A DNA stretch of 64,000 nt. Source: Larkinella sp. C7. Lineage in GTDB: Bacteria; Bacteroidota; Bacteroidia; Cytophagales; Spirosomataceae. The stretch lies in assembly GCF_006149005.1 (NCBI RefSeq), contig NZ_VBSL01000002.1, positions 547,466 through 611,465 on the forward strand, in the 5' to 3' direction. Positions 24,777 through 33,051 of the stretch are shown one piece after another. Each line of letters starts with the position of its first letter. The first letter of the stretch is position 1. The translations under genes and the position numbers were made by a program. The notes under the pieces are model-generated. The model was not told the DNA's origin and did not search any database. It saw only the letters and a program-made list of their open reading frames with translations.

Positions 24777-25406
24777 TTAGTTTTCCTTTCCTGCAATGAT
24801 TTTTTCCGTCGCCATCAGGCTGGTCAGCCAGGCCGTATACAACCCGGTTTCAATCGCCACCGCCCGCTCGGCGTGGCCCTGCCAGTCGCCGAAAAATGTT
24901 TCCATCTGCCGCAGCATCTCGGCCAGGTGTCCCTCTTCTTCCACAATGATCGACCGGACGTTCACCTTGCTGCCCGACTCGGTCAGTACGTCCTGGTACA
25001 CCGGATACAGTTCGTCGGCCCGCACCTCAATGGCGTAGGTCACCAGCAGATAAGCCGCGTATTTCAGTTCTGCCCCCGCAAAACCCAGCGTGTCTTTCAA
25101 ATACCGGCAGACCTGCACATCGAGCCGGTTGAGGTACGCATGGCTGTCGTTCGGAGCCAGCAGATAAGCCGGTTCGTAGGTCGGGCAGTCGGTTTCGGCC
25201 ACTTTCTGAATCTGTTTTTTCAGGTAATACGCGTGCCGGGCTTCTTCAGCCGCGTGTTTTAGCATCAGCAAATCGACAGTGGTTTTGGGTTCAGCCGCCG
25301 AAATCTTGCGGGCCCCGGTATTTTCCATCATCGACAAGGTATTGAGCCAACGGGCGTGCAACGAATCGTCGGCCACGATATGCGTTAAGAGGTTCGTAAA
25401 TTCCAT
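24777..25406 (-). CDS. ferritin-like diiron-fold protein, function unknown
   Basis: About 209 aa, starting at MEFTNLLTHIVADD. A longer frame reaches 25457, but a TATCTTTG promoter box at 25431-25438 lies inside that extension. The helical sequence carries Glu and ExxH-type motifs (LKHAAEEARHAYYLKKQI near residue 65, YAIEVRADELYPVY, SIIVEEEGHLAEML), the pattern of a four-helix ferritin-like bundle with a dinuclear metal site. It could be related to MiaE-like or rubrerythrin-like proteins, but I cannot name a reaction. It is divergent from the ThuA-dehydrogenase gene. Confidence 0.65.
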   Translation of the reverse strand: MEFTNLLTHIVADDSLHARWLNTLSMMENTGARKISAAEPKTTVDLLMLKHAAEEARHAYYLKKQIQKVAETDCPTYEPAYLLAPNDSHAYLNRLDVQVCRYLKDTLGFAGAELKYAAYLLVTYAIEVRADELYPVYQDVLTESGSKVNVRSIIVEEEGHLAEMLRQMETFFGDWQGHAERAVAIETGLYTAWLTSLMATEKIIAGKEN

Positions 25407-25430
25407 CCAGAAATTTGAATTGATATCCCG

Positions 25431-25438
25431 CAAAGATA
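25431..25438 (-). promoter_or_regulatory. -7 element TATCTTTG of the ferritin-like gene
   Basis: Exact TAnnTTTG match 24 bp upstream of the chosen start codon on the minus strand. It decides the start at 25406. Confidence 0.5.
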
Positions 25439-25473
25439 CGGCACAAGCGTGGGTCACAGACCGTTTTTTTTTG

Positions 25474-25481
25474 TACTTTTG
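25474..25481 (+). promoter_or_regulatory. -7 element TACTTTTG of the ThuA-dehydrogenase gene
   Basis: Exact TAnnTTTG match on the plus strand, leaving a leader of about 75 nt before the start at 25562. No clear -33 box. It is divergent from the promoter at 25431-25438. Confidence 0.45.
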
Positions 25482-25561
25482 AAGCTTTGTAAAAGTCTAT
25501 TTGAAACCCGAATCTTTATAAGCCGGTTTCTGGACCACGTAGTATTTTTTAACTAACCTCT

Positions 25562-28500
25562 ATGTATTCTGACAATCCCCAATCCTCGTTGCGCTTTCGG
25601 GCGTTCCTGTCATGGATGCTGGTAGGCTGTCTGACCCTGTCGGCCGTTTGGACGCAGGCGCAGGCCCCCCAGAAACGTTTATTAGTTTTTTCGAAAACCG
25701 CCGGTTTCCGGCACACGTCCATCCCAGCCGGCCAGCAAGCCCTGATGAAACTGGGCAAAGAAAACGGTTTCGCCGTCGATACCACTGAGAATGCCGCCAA
25801 ATTTACCGAAGCGAACCTCAAACGCTACAATGCCGTCGTCTTCCTCAGCACCACGGGTGATGTGCTGAACGATGGTCAGCAAGCGGCTTTCGAACGCTAC
25901 ATTCAGGCCGGTGGCGGCTTCGTCGGGATTCACGCGGCTGCCGATACGGAATACGACTGGCCGTGGTATGGCAAGCTGGTGGGCGGGTATTTTGCCAGCC
26001 ACCCCGGCAATCCGAACGTGCAGGAAGGCGAAGCCTACGTCGTCAGCAAAGACCACGTTTCGATGTTCGGTTTCCCCGACCGCTGGAAGATCAAGGATGA
26101 GTTTTATGATTTCAAAAATGTCAACCCCGCCGTGACGGTTCTCGTAAAAATCGACGAGAAAACGTACAAAGAAGGCAAAATGGGCGACAATCATCCCATG
26201 TCGTGGTTCCATGAATACGACGGCGGAAAAGTGTTCTACACCAACTTCGGCCACCCCGACGAAACTTTCACCAATCCCGTTTACCTCAAGCATTTGCTGG
26301 GTGGTATTCAGTATGCCGTTGCGCCGAAACTGGACTACACGAAAGCCAAAACACTACCCTTCCCGGAAGAAAACCGTTTCAACAAGGAAGTTCTCGCCGA
26401 GAAACTGGACGAACCCACCGAACTGGTTGTGCTCGACAACGGCAAAGTGTTGTTTACCGAACGGAAAGGCGCGTTGAAAGTCTATGACCCCAAAACCAAA
26501 GTTACCAAAGTGGTGGCCAATCTGCCGGTGTATACCAAGCAGGAATACGGTTTGATGGGGATGAACATCGACCCGAAATTCAAGGAAAACCAGTGGCTGT
26601 ACCTCTATTATTCGCCGACCGCCGAAAAATGGAAAGCCGATACGGCCCAACACCTTTCGCGTTTCAAGTTCGATGCCGAGAAAAACGAGCTGAAAATGGA
26701 AAGCGAGCAGGTCATTCTGCGGGTTCCGGTAAAACGAAACAACGAATGCTGCCATACCGGCGGTTCGGTAGCCTGGGATAAGTCGGGCAACCTCTACCTG
26801 TCGACCGGCGATGATACCAACCCGTTTGAGTCGCGGGGCTTCAGTCCGTCCGACGACCGGCCCGGTCGCGAGAGTTTCAACGCCCTGGTGACCTCGAGCA
26901 ACACGATGGATCTGCGCGGAAAAATCCTGCGCATTAAGCCGCTCGACAACGGTACCTACGAGATTCCGGAAGGCAATCTGTTCCCGAAAGGCACGCCCAA
27001 CACCCGGCCCGAAATCTACGTCATGGGCAACCGGAACCCGTATCGCATCTCGGTCGATCAACGCACCGGTTTTCTGTACTGGGGCGAAGTAGGTCCGGAT
27101 GCCGCCAACAACATCGAAAAATACGGTCCGCGTGGCCACGACGAAATGAACCAGGCCCGCAAAGCCGGGTATTACGGTTGGCCGCTGTTCGTTGCCGACA
27201 ACAAGGCGTACCGTCACTACAATTTTGCCGACAGCACTTCCGGCCCGTCGTTCGACCCGGCCAAACCGGTCAACCCGTCGAAATTGATCAAGGGACTCAG
27301 CGAATTGCCCCCGGCCCAGAAGGCGTTTATTTATTACCCATATGCCGACTCGCCCGAATTTGGCCCGATTGTCGGCAAAGGCGGCCGGAACGCGATGGGC
27401 GGCCCGGTATATTATTACGACGATTATCCGGAAACACCGGTGAAATTCCCGCGCCATTACGACGGCAAGTTTTTTGCCTACGACTGGATTCGCGACTGGA
27501 TTCACCCGGTAACGATGACCAAAGACGGTGATTTCGTGAAGATGGAAACCTTCATGCCGAACACGAAATTCAGCCACCCGATCGACATGCAGTTCCACAA
27601 AGACGGTTCGCTGTACGTACTGGAATACGGCAGCAACTGGTTTGCCCAAAACGACGACGCCCGGTTATCGCACATTACCTACAACGCCGGAAACCGCAAA
27701 CCGCTCGTGGTTGCCAACGCCAGCAAAACCGTGGGTGCCGCGCCCCTAGCCGTTCAATTCAACGCCAAAGGCTCAATGGATTACGACGGCGATGCGATCA
27801 AATATGAATGGACGTTTGGACAGGGCTTGCCGAAAAGCACCCAGGCCGCTCCCACCTTCACCTATGCCAAACCGGGTGTATATACGCCAACGCTGAAAAT
27901 TACCGATGCCGCCGGAAATGTTTCGACCAAGCAACTGGAAATCCGGGTTGGCAATGACGTTCCGAAAGTGGAAGTGGCCGTGAAAGGCAACAAAACCTTC
28001 TATTTCGACAACAAACCGGTGGAATACGAAGTCAAAGTAGCTGACAAGGAAGACGGCAGTTTGACGACCGGCAAAATCAGTCCGGAAGACGTCACGATGA
28101 CCATCAACTACCTCGAAGGATTCGACAAAACGTTGCTGGCACAGGGTCACCAGGCCAACGTCGGTTTCGCGACCGGCAAACGGCTCATCGAACTCAGCGA
28201 TTGCAAAGCCTGCCACAGCATCGACAAAAAATCCATCGGACCGGCCTACCAGGATGTGGCTAAAAAATACGCCAAAGAACGCCGGGCGGAGATTGTCAAC
28301 AAACTGGCGAAGAAGGTGATCGAAGGCGGTGGCGGTGTCTGGGGTGAACAGGCGATGAGCGCCCACCCACAATTGAAAGAAGACGAAGCGAAAGAAATGG
28401 TGAGCTACGTTATGTCGCTGGGCGATAAGAAGCAGGTCGACAAAAAACCGCTGAAAGGCTCCTACACCGCACAGGCGAAAGAAAAAGATGGTTCGTATCT

Positions 28501-28972
28501 GTTCTCGGCCAGCTACACCGACAAAGGTGGTGCCGTAATCGGGCCCCTGACGGGTAGCTCGACGGTCGCACTGCGCAGTGCCAAGATGAAAGCGGCTGCT
28601 TATGATGGCGGGAAAGACGTTTCGAAATTCAAACTACCTTCCGGCAATGAAGTGGTATTCGGTGCCAAATCGACCGGTTTCTTCTTCCTGGATGACATCG
28701 ACTTGTCGGGTATTCGCAGTCTGACGGTGCTCGGTTCGGCCTCGGCACAATACATGGCGGGCGGCACCCTGGAAATCCGGCTCGATTCGCCCACCGGAAC
28801 GCTTCTGGGTTCCGGCGATGTAAAAAGTGATAAATCGGAGCCGGTGAACATTGCCTTCAAAACCCCGGTTTCCGGTCCGCACAAGGTGTACTTCGTTTTT
28901 GTCAATCCGAATGCCGGCAGCAAACCGCTGTTCGCGTTGAGTGACATTCAGTTTAACGGAGAGACGATGTAA
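25562..28972 (+). CDS. multidomain ThuA / PQQ-dependent sugar dehydrogenase / PKD / cytochrome c protein
   Basis: A 1136-aa exported protein with a signal peptide (about residues 14-36, ending TQAQA). Domains in order: ThuA-like (38-245; VFSKTAGFRHTSI, GGGFVGIHAAADTEY); a soluble glucose/sorbosone dehydrogenase propeller (about 270-700; NECCHTGGSVAWDKSGN, MGNRNPYRISVDQRTG); a PKD domain (715-800); a c-type cytochrome with haem motif CKACH at about residue 881; and a C-terminal beta-sandwich (about 975-1136) that looks like a CBM6/CBM35-type module. It probably oxidises sugars in the periplasm or at the surface, passing electrons from PQQ to its own haem. A long hairpin terminates it. Confidence 0.88.
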   Translation: MYSDNPQSSLRFRAFLSWMLVGCLTLSAVWTQAQAPQKRLLVFSKTAGFRHTSIPAGQQALMKLGKENGFAVDTTENAAKFTEANLKRYNAVVFLSTTGDVLNDGQQAAFERYIQAGGGFVGIHAAADTEYDWPWYGKLVGGYFASHPGNPNVQEGEAYVVSKDHVSMFGFPDRWKIKDEFYDFKNVNPAVTVLVKIDEKTYKEGKMGDNHPMSWFHEYDGGKVFYTNFGHPDETFTNPVYLKHLLGGIQYAVAPKLDYTKAKTLPFPEENRFNKEVLAEKLDEPTELVVLDNGKVLFTERKGALKVYDPKTKVTKVVANLPVYTKQEYGLMGMNIDPKFKENQWLYLYYSPTAEKWKADTAQHLSRFKFDAEKNELKMESEQVILRVPVKRNNECCHTGGSVAWDKSGNLYLSTGDDTNPFESRGFSPSDDRPGRESFNALVTSSNTMDLRGKILRIKPLDNGTYEIPEGNLFPKGTPNTRPEIYVMGNRNPYRISVDQRTGFLYWGEVGPDAANNIEKYGPRGHDEMNQARKAGYYGWPLFVADNKAYRHYNFADSTSGPSFDPAKPVNPSKLIKGLSELPPAQKAFIYYPYADSPEFGPIVGKGGRNAMGGPVYYYDDYPETPVKFPRHYDGKFFAYDWIRDWIHPVTMTKDGDFVKMETFMPNTKFSHPIDMQFHKDGSLYVLEYGSNWFAQNDDARLSHITYNAGNRKPLVVANASKTVGAAPLAVQFNAKGSMDYDGDAIKYEWTFGQGLPKSTQAAPTFTYAKPGVYTPTLKITDAAGNVSTKQLEIRVGNDVPKVEVAVKGNKTFYFDNKPVEYEVKVADKEDGSLTTGKISPEDVTMTINYLEGFDKTLLAQGHQANVGFATGKRLIELSDCKACHSIDKKSIGPAYQDVAKKYAKERRAEIVNKLAKKVIEGGGGVWGEQAMSAHPQLKEDEAKEMVSYVMSLGDKKQVDKKPLKGSYTAQAKEKDGSYLFSASYTDKGGAVIGPLTGSSTVALRSAKMKAAAYDGGKDVSKFKLPSGNEVVFGAKSTGFFFLDDIDLSGIRSLTVLGSASAQYMAGGTLEIRLDSPTGTLLGSGDVKSDKSEPVNIAFKTPVSGPHKVYFVFVNPNAGSKPLFALSDIQFNGETM

Positions 28973-28985
28973 GTGTCTCAGGATT

Positions 28986-29095
28986 AAAAAAGGGTTGTAT
29001 CGCGGAGTTGAGCGGAGTTAAAAGGAGTTCAGCGGAGTTTTTCTCTGCTTACCTCTGATTGACTCCGCTCAACTCCGCGATACAACCCTTTTTTT
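28986..29095. terminator. 34-bp-stem palindrome, bidirectional terminator
   Basis: Arms 28986-29019 and 29062-29095 are near-perfect reverse complements bounded by an A-run on the left and a T-run on the right. The loop contains two more GGAGTT units, so the sequence is built from repeated GCGGAGTT. It lies 13 bp after the dehydrogenase stop. Confidence 0.8.
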
Positions 29096-29116
29096 TTGCA
29101 AAAAATTTCCTAATAA

Positions 29117-29146
29117 TTTGTTCGTACGAAATATTTCCTACCTTTG
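29117..29146 (+). promoter_or_regulatory. promoter and palindromic operator of the BlaI-like gene
   Basis: TTTG (29117-29120), an 18-bp spacer and TACCTTTG (29139-29146) match the Bacteroidota vegetative promoter exactly. The perfect palindrome TTCGTACGAA (29121-29130) lies in the spacer. A BlaI-type repressor bound there would block the polymerase, so autoregulation is likely. Confidence 0.7.
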
Positions 29147-29150
29147 AATC

Positions 29151-29555
29151 ATGAACGATTCAAAGAACAAAAACACCCCTTCCACCGAGCCGACGAAGGC
29201 CGAGTTGGAAATCCTTCAGGTGCTCTGGCGACACGGCCCTTCTACCGTCCGGTTTGTCAACGAAGAACTGAATCAACAGAAGCGGGAAGTGAATTATTCC
29301 TCGACGCTCAAGCTGATGCAGATCATGTTTGAAAAAGGGCTGGTTCGGCGCGACGAAAGCCAGATGAAACACAAATACGAATCGGCGGTCGAGGAAAGTG
29401 TGACGAAGAACCTCTTGCTCAACCGCTTTGTCGACACGCTCTACGAAGGCTCCGCCACCAATTTGATGCTTCAGTTGCTCGGCAACAAAAAAACGTCGAA
29501 AGAAGAAATCGAAGCCATCAAAGCATTGATCCGCAACCTGGAATCCGATCAATAA
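29151..29555 (+). CDS. BlaI/MecI/CopY-family transcriptional repressor
   Basis: A 134-aa protein. The winged helix covers residues 15-80 (TKAELEILQVLWRHGPSTVRFV, YSSTLKLMQIMFEKGLVRRD). The C-terminal dimer helices (residues 90-130) follow the family pattern, with SVTKNLLLNRFVDTLYEGSA. Such repressors are cleaved by, or respond to, the partner membrane protease. The partner M56 gene starts 20 bp downstream. Its promoter is only 5 bp upstream of the start, giving a very short or absent leader, and contains a palindrome. Confidence 0.9.
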   Translation: MNDSKNKNTPSTEPTKAELEILQVLWRHGPSTVRFVNEELNQQKREVNYSSTLKLMQIMFEKGLVRRDESQMKHKYESAVEESVTKNLLLNRFVDTLYEGSATNLMLQLLGNKKTSKEEIEAIKALIRNLESDQ

Positions 29556-29575
29556 CCCTTCATATTTCTCCCAAC

Positions 29576-31537
29576 ATGTCGACAACAGATTCTATTTTGA
29601 ACGCATTCTGCTGGATGCTGATCCATTCGCTCTGGCAGGGAATTCTGGCCGCCGTCTTGGCCGGTGTGGTTATTTTTTCAACGCCCAAAGCGGGGGTGCG
29701 GTGGCGGTATGGCCTGCTGGTTTTGGTGGTTTCCCTGTTTCTGATGGCCTGCGGTTTTACCTTTTTCCGGCAACTGGCCCCCTCCGGTGTCAACTCTCCC
29801 GCCCTGTTGATTCCTTCAGGCAATGCAACCCTTCCCTCCTTCCAGCAAACCCTCATTCCGGCATCGGCGGGGCCGGAATCCACGTTTTGGCAGGCTACGG
29901 TCCAGTTTCTGAATACACATACCGATTGGATTATGTTGGCCTGGGCCTGCTGTTTTCTGTTCAAAGCGGCTCGCCTGTCGATCGGTTTACGGCATTTGCA
30001 TCAGTTGCGCCACCGGAACACCCACCCGCCAACCGAGCGGTGGCAGTCGGAGTTGCGTCGCCTGTGCGGTTTGCTGGGTATTCCGAAAACCGTCCGGCTG
30101 CTCGAATCGGAACGCGTACAGGTTCCCGTCACCATTGGCTACCTCAAACCGCTGGTCTTGGTCCCGCTGGGTCTGCTGGCATCGCTTTCGCCGGATCAGG
30201 CCGAAACCGTGCTGCTCCACGAACTGGCACACATTCGGCGGAAAGATTACCTGGTGAACCTGTTGCAATGTGTGGTCGAAACCGTCTTTTTCTTCCATCC
30301 GGCCCTGCTCTGGATTTCGGCACTGATTCGGGAGGAGCGCGAAGCCTGCTGCGATGACCTGGTGATGACCACCGCCGGAAACCGAAAAAGCTACCTCGAA
30401 GTGCTGGTACTTTTCCAGGAAAGCCAGCTTGGCGTTCTTCCGCTGGCAATGGGCCTGGCCGACCGGCGGATGCCCCTCCTGAACCGGGTGAAACGGATGC
30501 TTTCCCAGGAAAACCAGCCTTTGACCAGCCTGGAAAAAGCCCTGCTGGTGCTGGCCCTGGTGGGCATAACGGCCTTCACGTTTTTACCCGAAGCCCCATC
30601 GGCTCCCCCAAAAACCAGAACCGGGTTTCAGCAAGTGGATCAAAAACCGGTTCCTGCCACACAGAAACCACAACCTGCCCAAACACCCGCAGCCAAGCCC
30701 AGGAAGAATGTGCCGAAAAAAACGGCTTCGTCTAAACCGAAACCCAGCCAACCGTTGGTGGTCGACACGATCCGGTTTGAGAAAAAGCCCTTCACCAGCA
30801 TCCGGTTTGAGTCTACCAACCAGCAGAACAGCCCGGATGTGACCATTACGGCCATTGACGAAACCGGCAAAAAATACACCATCACAAAACGCAACGGACA
30901 GGTGAACGGTTTGGCCATCGACGACCAGCCCATTCCGGCCAACGAGCTTATCCGGTATACCGATCTTTTCCAACAGGTCGATCCCTTCTTCGGGGAGCAA
31001 TTGGAACGAAAACAGAAACTTATCGCAGAGCGACTGGCCGAAAACCGGGAGGAGCACAGACGGAGTCAGGAAAAAATGAAGCGGGATATGGCGGCCAAAC
31101 AGGAAACACTCCGAAAGGAAAGAGCGGAATTGTTCGACAGAAAACGGGAGCTTTACCCGCAGAAAGAAAAACTTCATTTGCGGGAAAAAGGCTCGCTTTT
31201 GCGGGACAAGGAGACGGCTTTTCAAATTTCTACGGTGAAAAAGAAGCTGGAATTCGATCACGCCCGGATTCAGCCGGATGTCGACCGAATCCACGGCATC
31301 ATGGCCGATCTGGTTCAGGAAGGCATTGTTCAGGATCTGGATGACATCGACTGGTTTGGACTGAGCGAAACGGAGCTGATCGTTAATGGCCGAAAACTGT
31401 CGCCCGAACTGCACGAAAAACTGCGGAGCAAATACGGTATTCGACCGCAATACGGTTTGTATTACGGCCCCGTTCAAATGTCCGGCACCGGTTTTTTCCT
31501 GGATCGGAAAGAAACTTCCACCCCATCCAAAGAGTAA
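29576..31537 (+). CDS. BlaR1-like M56 family metallopeptidase
   Basis: A 653-aa membrane protein. Transmembrane helices lie at about residues 8-30, 38-60, 95-120 and 320-340. The cytoplasmic gluzincin site is HELAHIRRKDY (about residue 215) with the downstream Glu in REEREACCDDLV. Unlike BlaR1, no penicillin-binding sensor domain follows. The extracytoplasmic part is a Pro/Lys-rich linker (residues 345-400), a small beta domain and a strongly charged coiled coil of about 100 residues (480-575, many Lys, Arg and Glu). It should sense an unknown envelope signal and cleave or release the BlaI-like repressor. Confidence 0.85.
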   Translation: MSTTDSILNAFCWMLIHSLWQGILAAVLAGVVIFSTPKAGVRWRYGLLVLVVSLFLMACGFTFFRQLAPSGVNSPALLIPSGNATLPSFQQTLIPASAGPESTFWQATVQFLNTHTDWIMLAWACCFLFKAARLSIGLRHLHQLRHRNTHPPTERWQSELRRLCGLLGIPKTVRLLESERVQVPVTIGYLKPLVLVPLGLLASLSPDQAETVLLHELAHIRRKDYLVNLLQCVVETVFFFHPALLWISALIREEREACCDDLVMTTAGNRKSYLEVLVLFQESQLGVLPLAMGLADRRMPLLNRVKRMLSQENQPLTSLEKALLVLALVGITAFTFLPEAPSAPPKTRTGFQQVDQKPVPATQKPQPAQTPAAKPRKNVPKKTASSKPKPSQPLVVDTIRFEKKPFTSIRFESTNQQNSPDVTITAIDETGKKYTITKRNGQVNGLAIDDQPIPANELIRYTDLFQQVDPFFGEQLERKQKLIAERLAENREEHRRSQEKMKRDMAAKQETLRKERAELFDRKRELYPQKEKLHLREKGSLLRDKETAFQISTVKKKLEFDHARIQPDVDRIHGIMADLVQEGIVQDLDDIDWFGLSETELIVNGRKLSPELHEKLRSKYGIRPQYGLYYGPVQMSGTGFFLDRKETSTPSKE

Positions 31538-31638
31538 ACCAACGATACCAAAAGAACCGGCCTTCTCCGGTATAGCCGTCGGATCGCTCATCCGGCGGCT
31601 TTTTGCTGCGATTCCCTGAACCCAGGTTGCTGAAGCTC

Positions 31639-31761
31639 ATGACGGCCCCGAAGCAAATCGGCAATCATCCCACGCAGTACACCAAAAAGGGCCAGGCCAA
31701 ACGTGAATTGGCTGACCTCAGCAACGAAGACCTGCGGGCGTTGGTCAGGCTGGAGAAGTAG
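31639..31761 (+). CDS. possible small protein, 40 aa
   Basis: A 40-codon frame starting MTAPKQIGNHPTQYTKKG and ending LSNEDLRALVRLEK, with host-like codon use. It sits in the 670-bp gap after the M56 gene. It has no signal peptide or recognised domain. It may be a real small protein or the end of a decayed longer gene. Confidence 0.3.
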   Translation: MTAPKQIGNHPTQYTKKGQAKRELADLSNEDLRALVRLEK

Positions 31762-32210
31762 AAAACCGGAAGATCTGAAAACAATTCGCCCCGCCTAGTT
31801 ATAAATAACTAATGGTCACTCCCGTACCGAGTTGCCGCTAACTGATACTATTTTACCATTTCTGTCTGGCAACTGGCAAAACCCGGAAAATGATGACGCA
31901 ATTTTTCAAATTACCTTTCTGGATTACTTCGGCTCTCCACAAAACAGCCTACCTAATCCGACCGAATTGTCGCTAAACGTATAAGTATTTTTACTTCAAG
32001 TGGTTGGCGGTTGGGCGATATTCCTCCCTGCTTGGTTTTCAATTTGTCATCGGGTCTTTCCCAAACTCCACGATAAGTTACGAAAAACGGGTTGCTGCCT
32101 ACTTCCCGCCAATTATTTATCCAGATCAACCCGGTACCAATTTGAACTGGCTGGTTGCCGGATGTTCATCTATTTTTAGGGGATCACGCCATACCGTATT
32201 GACTGATGTT
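31762..32210. other. intergenic, no clear gene
   Basis: The frame of the 32211 gene is open back to 32004, but the extra 69 residues have no domain features and precede a good lipoprotein signal. No promoter box was recognised. Confidence 0.4.
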
Positions 32211-33008
32211 ATGAAACCCGTTATTTTTTTTCTTCTTGCAGCGACTTCATATCTGTTTTGCGGCTGTGAGCCGGAAGACCATGCGCTGGTGGTCAGCACC
32301 TACAATGGTCACACGCTGCAATTAATCGACCACACCACCGTTCGGAGCATTGGCGAGCGAAACCACCAGGCGGTGTTGGTGTTTGACGGAAAAACCGTGT
32401 GTGACTACAATGCCGGGTTCCCGTTGTTGCCGGAGCAGTATCCAAACTGGGTCATTCGCAACTACGACCTGGATCTTTCCAGCCCCGATCAGACACCCTG
32501 GACCGTTTATATGTCGCCCAAAGCCTTCAGTCGGGCCGAATTCGACCAGTTTATTGCCTGTTTTGAAGCCAAATGGAACGACATCGATTCGACCCTGACG
32601 CATTTCAGCGCACCGACATCCGGCAAAACGGGTCGCATCGAACGGGTGGTTTACGGCGAAGCACCCAGGCCCCTGGTGTTCCGGCCCGCCCGCCTTCGCT
32701 ACCAAACCGTGTATGGTCCCAATGCCGACCCCGAGGAAACTTTCATCATCCAGCCCGATGGCACCTGGTCCTTTCAGATCGCCGGCAATGGCGACGGGAG
32801 CCGTTTTGTAGCCAATGCCGCCAATGGCATGCTGATGGCGATCAACGGAGAATTGTGGCTCGAAAAACCATTCGTGATCGATCATCCCATGCTCAGCATT
32901 CGGCCCGACATGATCGACCTCTCCGACTCGGAATACTTCCGGTCATTTGCCGACTCAACCGGAAAACCGCTGCTGAGCATCATGAAATACCCTTTTACGG
33001 CGAATTAG
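32211..33008 (+). CDS. lipoprotein of unknown function, 265 aa
   Basis: I start it at MKPVIFFLLAATSYLFCGC (ATG 32211), which gives a lipoprotein signal; the frame is open 69 codons further upstream without signal features. The mature protein has a beta-rich middle (VLVFDGKTVCDYNAGFPLL, YGEAPRPLVFRPARLRYQTV). I recognise no domain. It is likely anchored in the outer or inner membrane facing the periplasm. It converges on the PAS histidine kinase at 33052 with 43 bp between stops. Confidence 0.6.
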   Translation: MKPVIFFLLAATSYLFCGCEPEDHALVVSTYNGHTLQLIDHTTVRSIGERNHQAVLVFDGKTVCDYNAGFPLLPEQYPNWVIRNYDLDLSSPDQTPWTVYMSPKAFSRAEFDQFIACFEAKWNDIDSTLTHFSAPTSGKTGRIERVVYGEAPRPLVFRPARLRYQTVYGPNADPEETFIIQPDGTWSFQIAGNGDGSRFVANAANGMLMAINGELWLEKPFVIDHPMLSIRPDMIDLSDSEYFRSFADSTGKPLLSIMKYPFTAN

Positions 33009-33051
33009 CAGCCTGATCGGGCAACGGGTCTCTTTTGTTGAATATTACAGG

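Noticed and set aside
24321-25262. Plus-strand 313-codon frame running through the tmRNA
   Set aside because: It crosses the tmRNA gene and the antisense of the ferritin-like gene, and its product has no family features. The tmRNA explains the sequence.
26354-27649. 431-codon frame antisense to the dehydrogenase gene
   Set aside because: The sense strand encodes a clear PQQ dehydrogenase. The antisense frame is explained by codon bias.
32004-32210. N-terminal extension of the 32211 lipoprotein
   Set aside because: The 69 extra residues carry no domain and would bury the lipoprotein signal peptide inside the protein.
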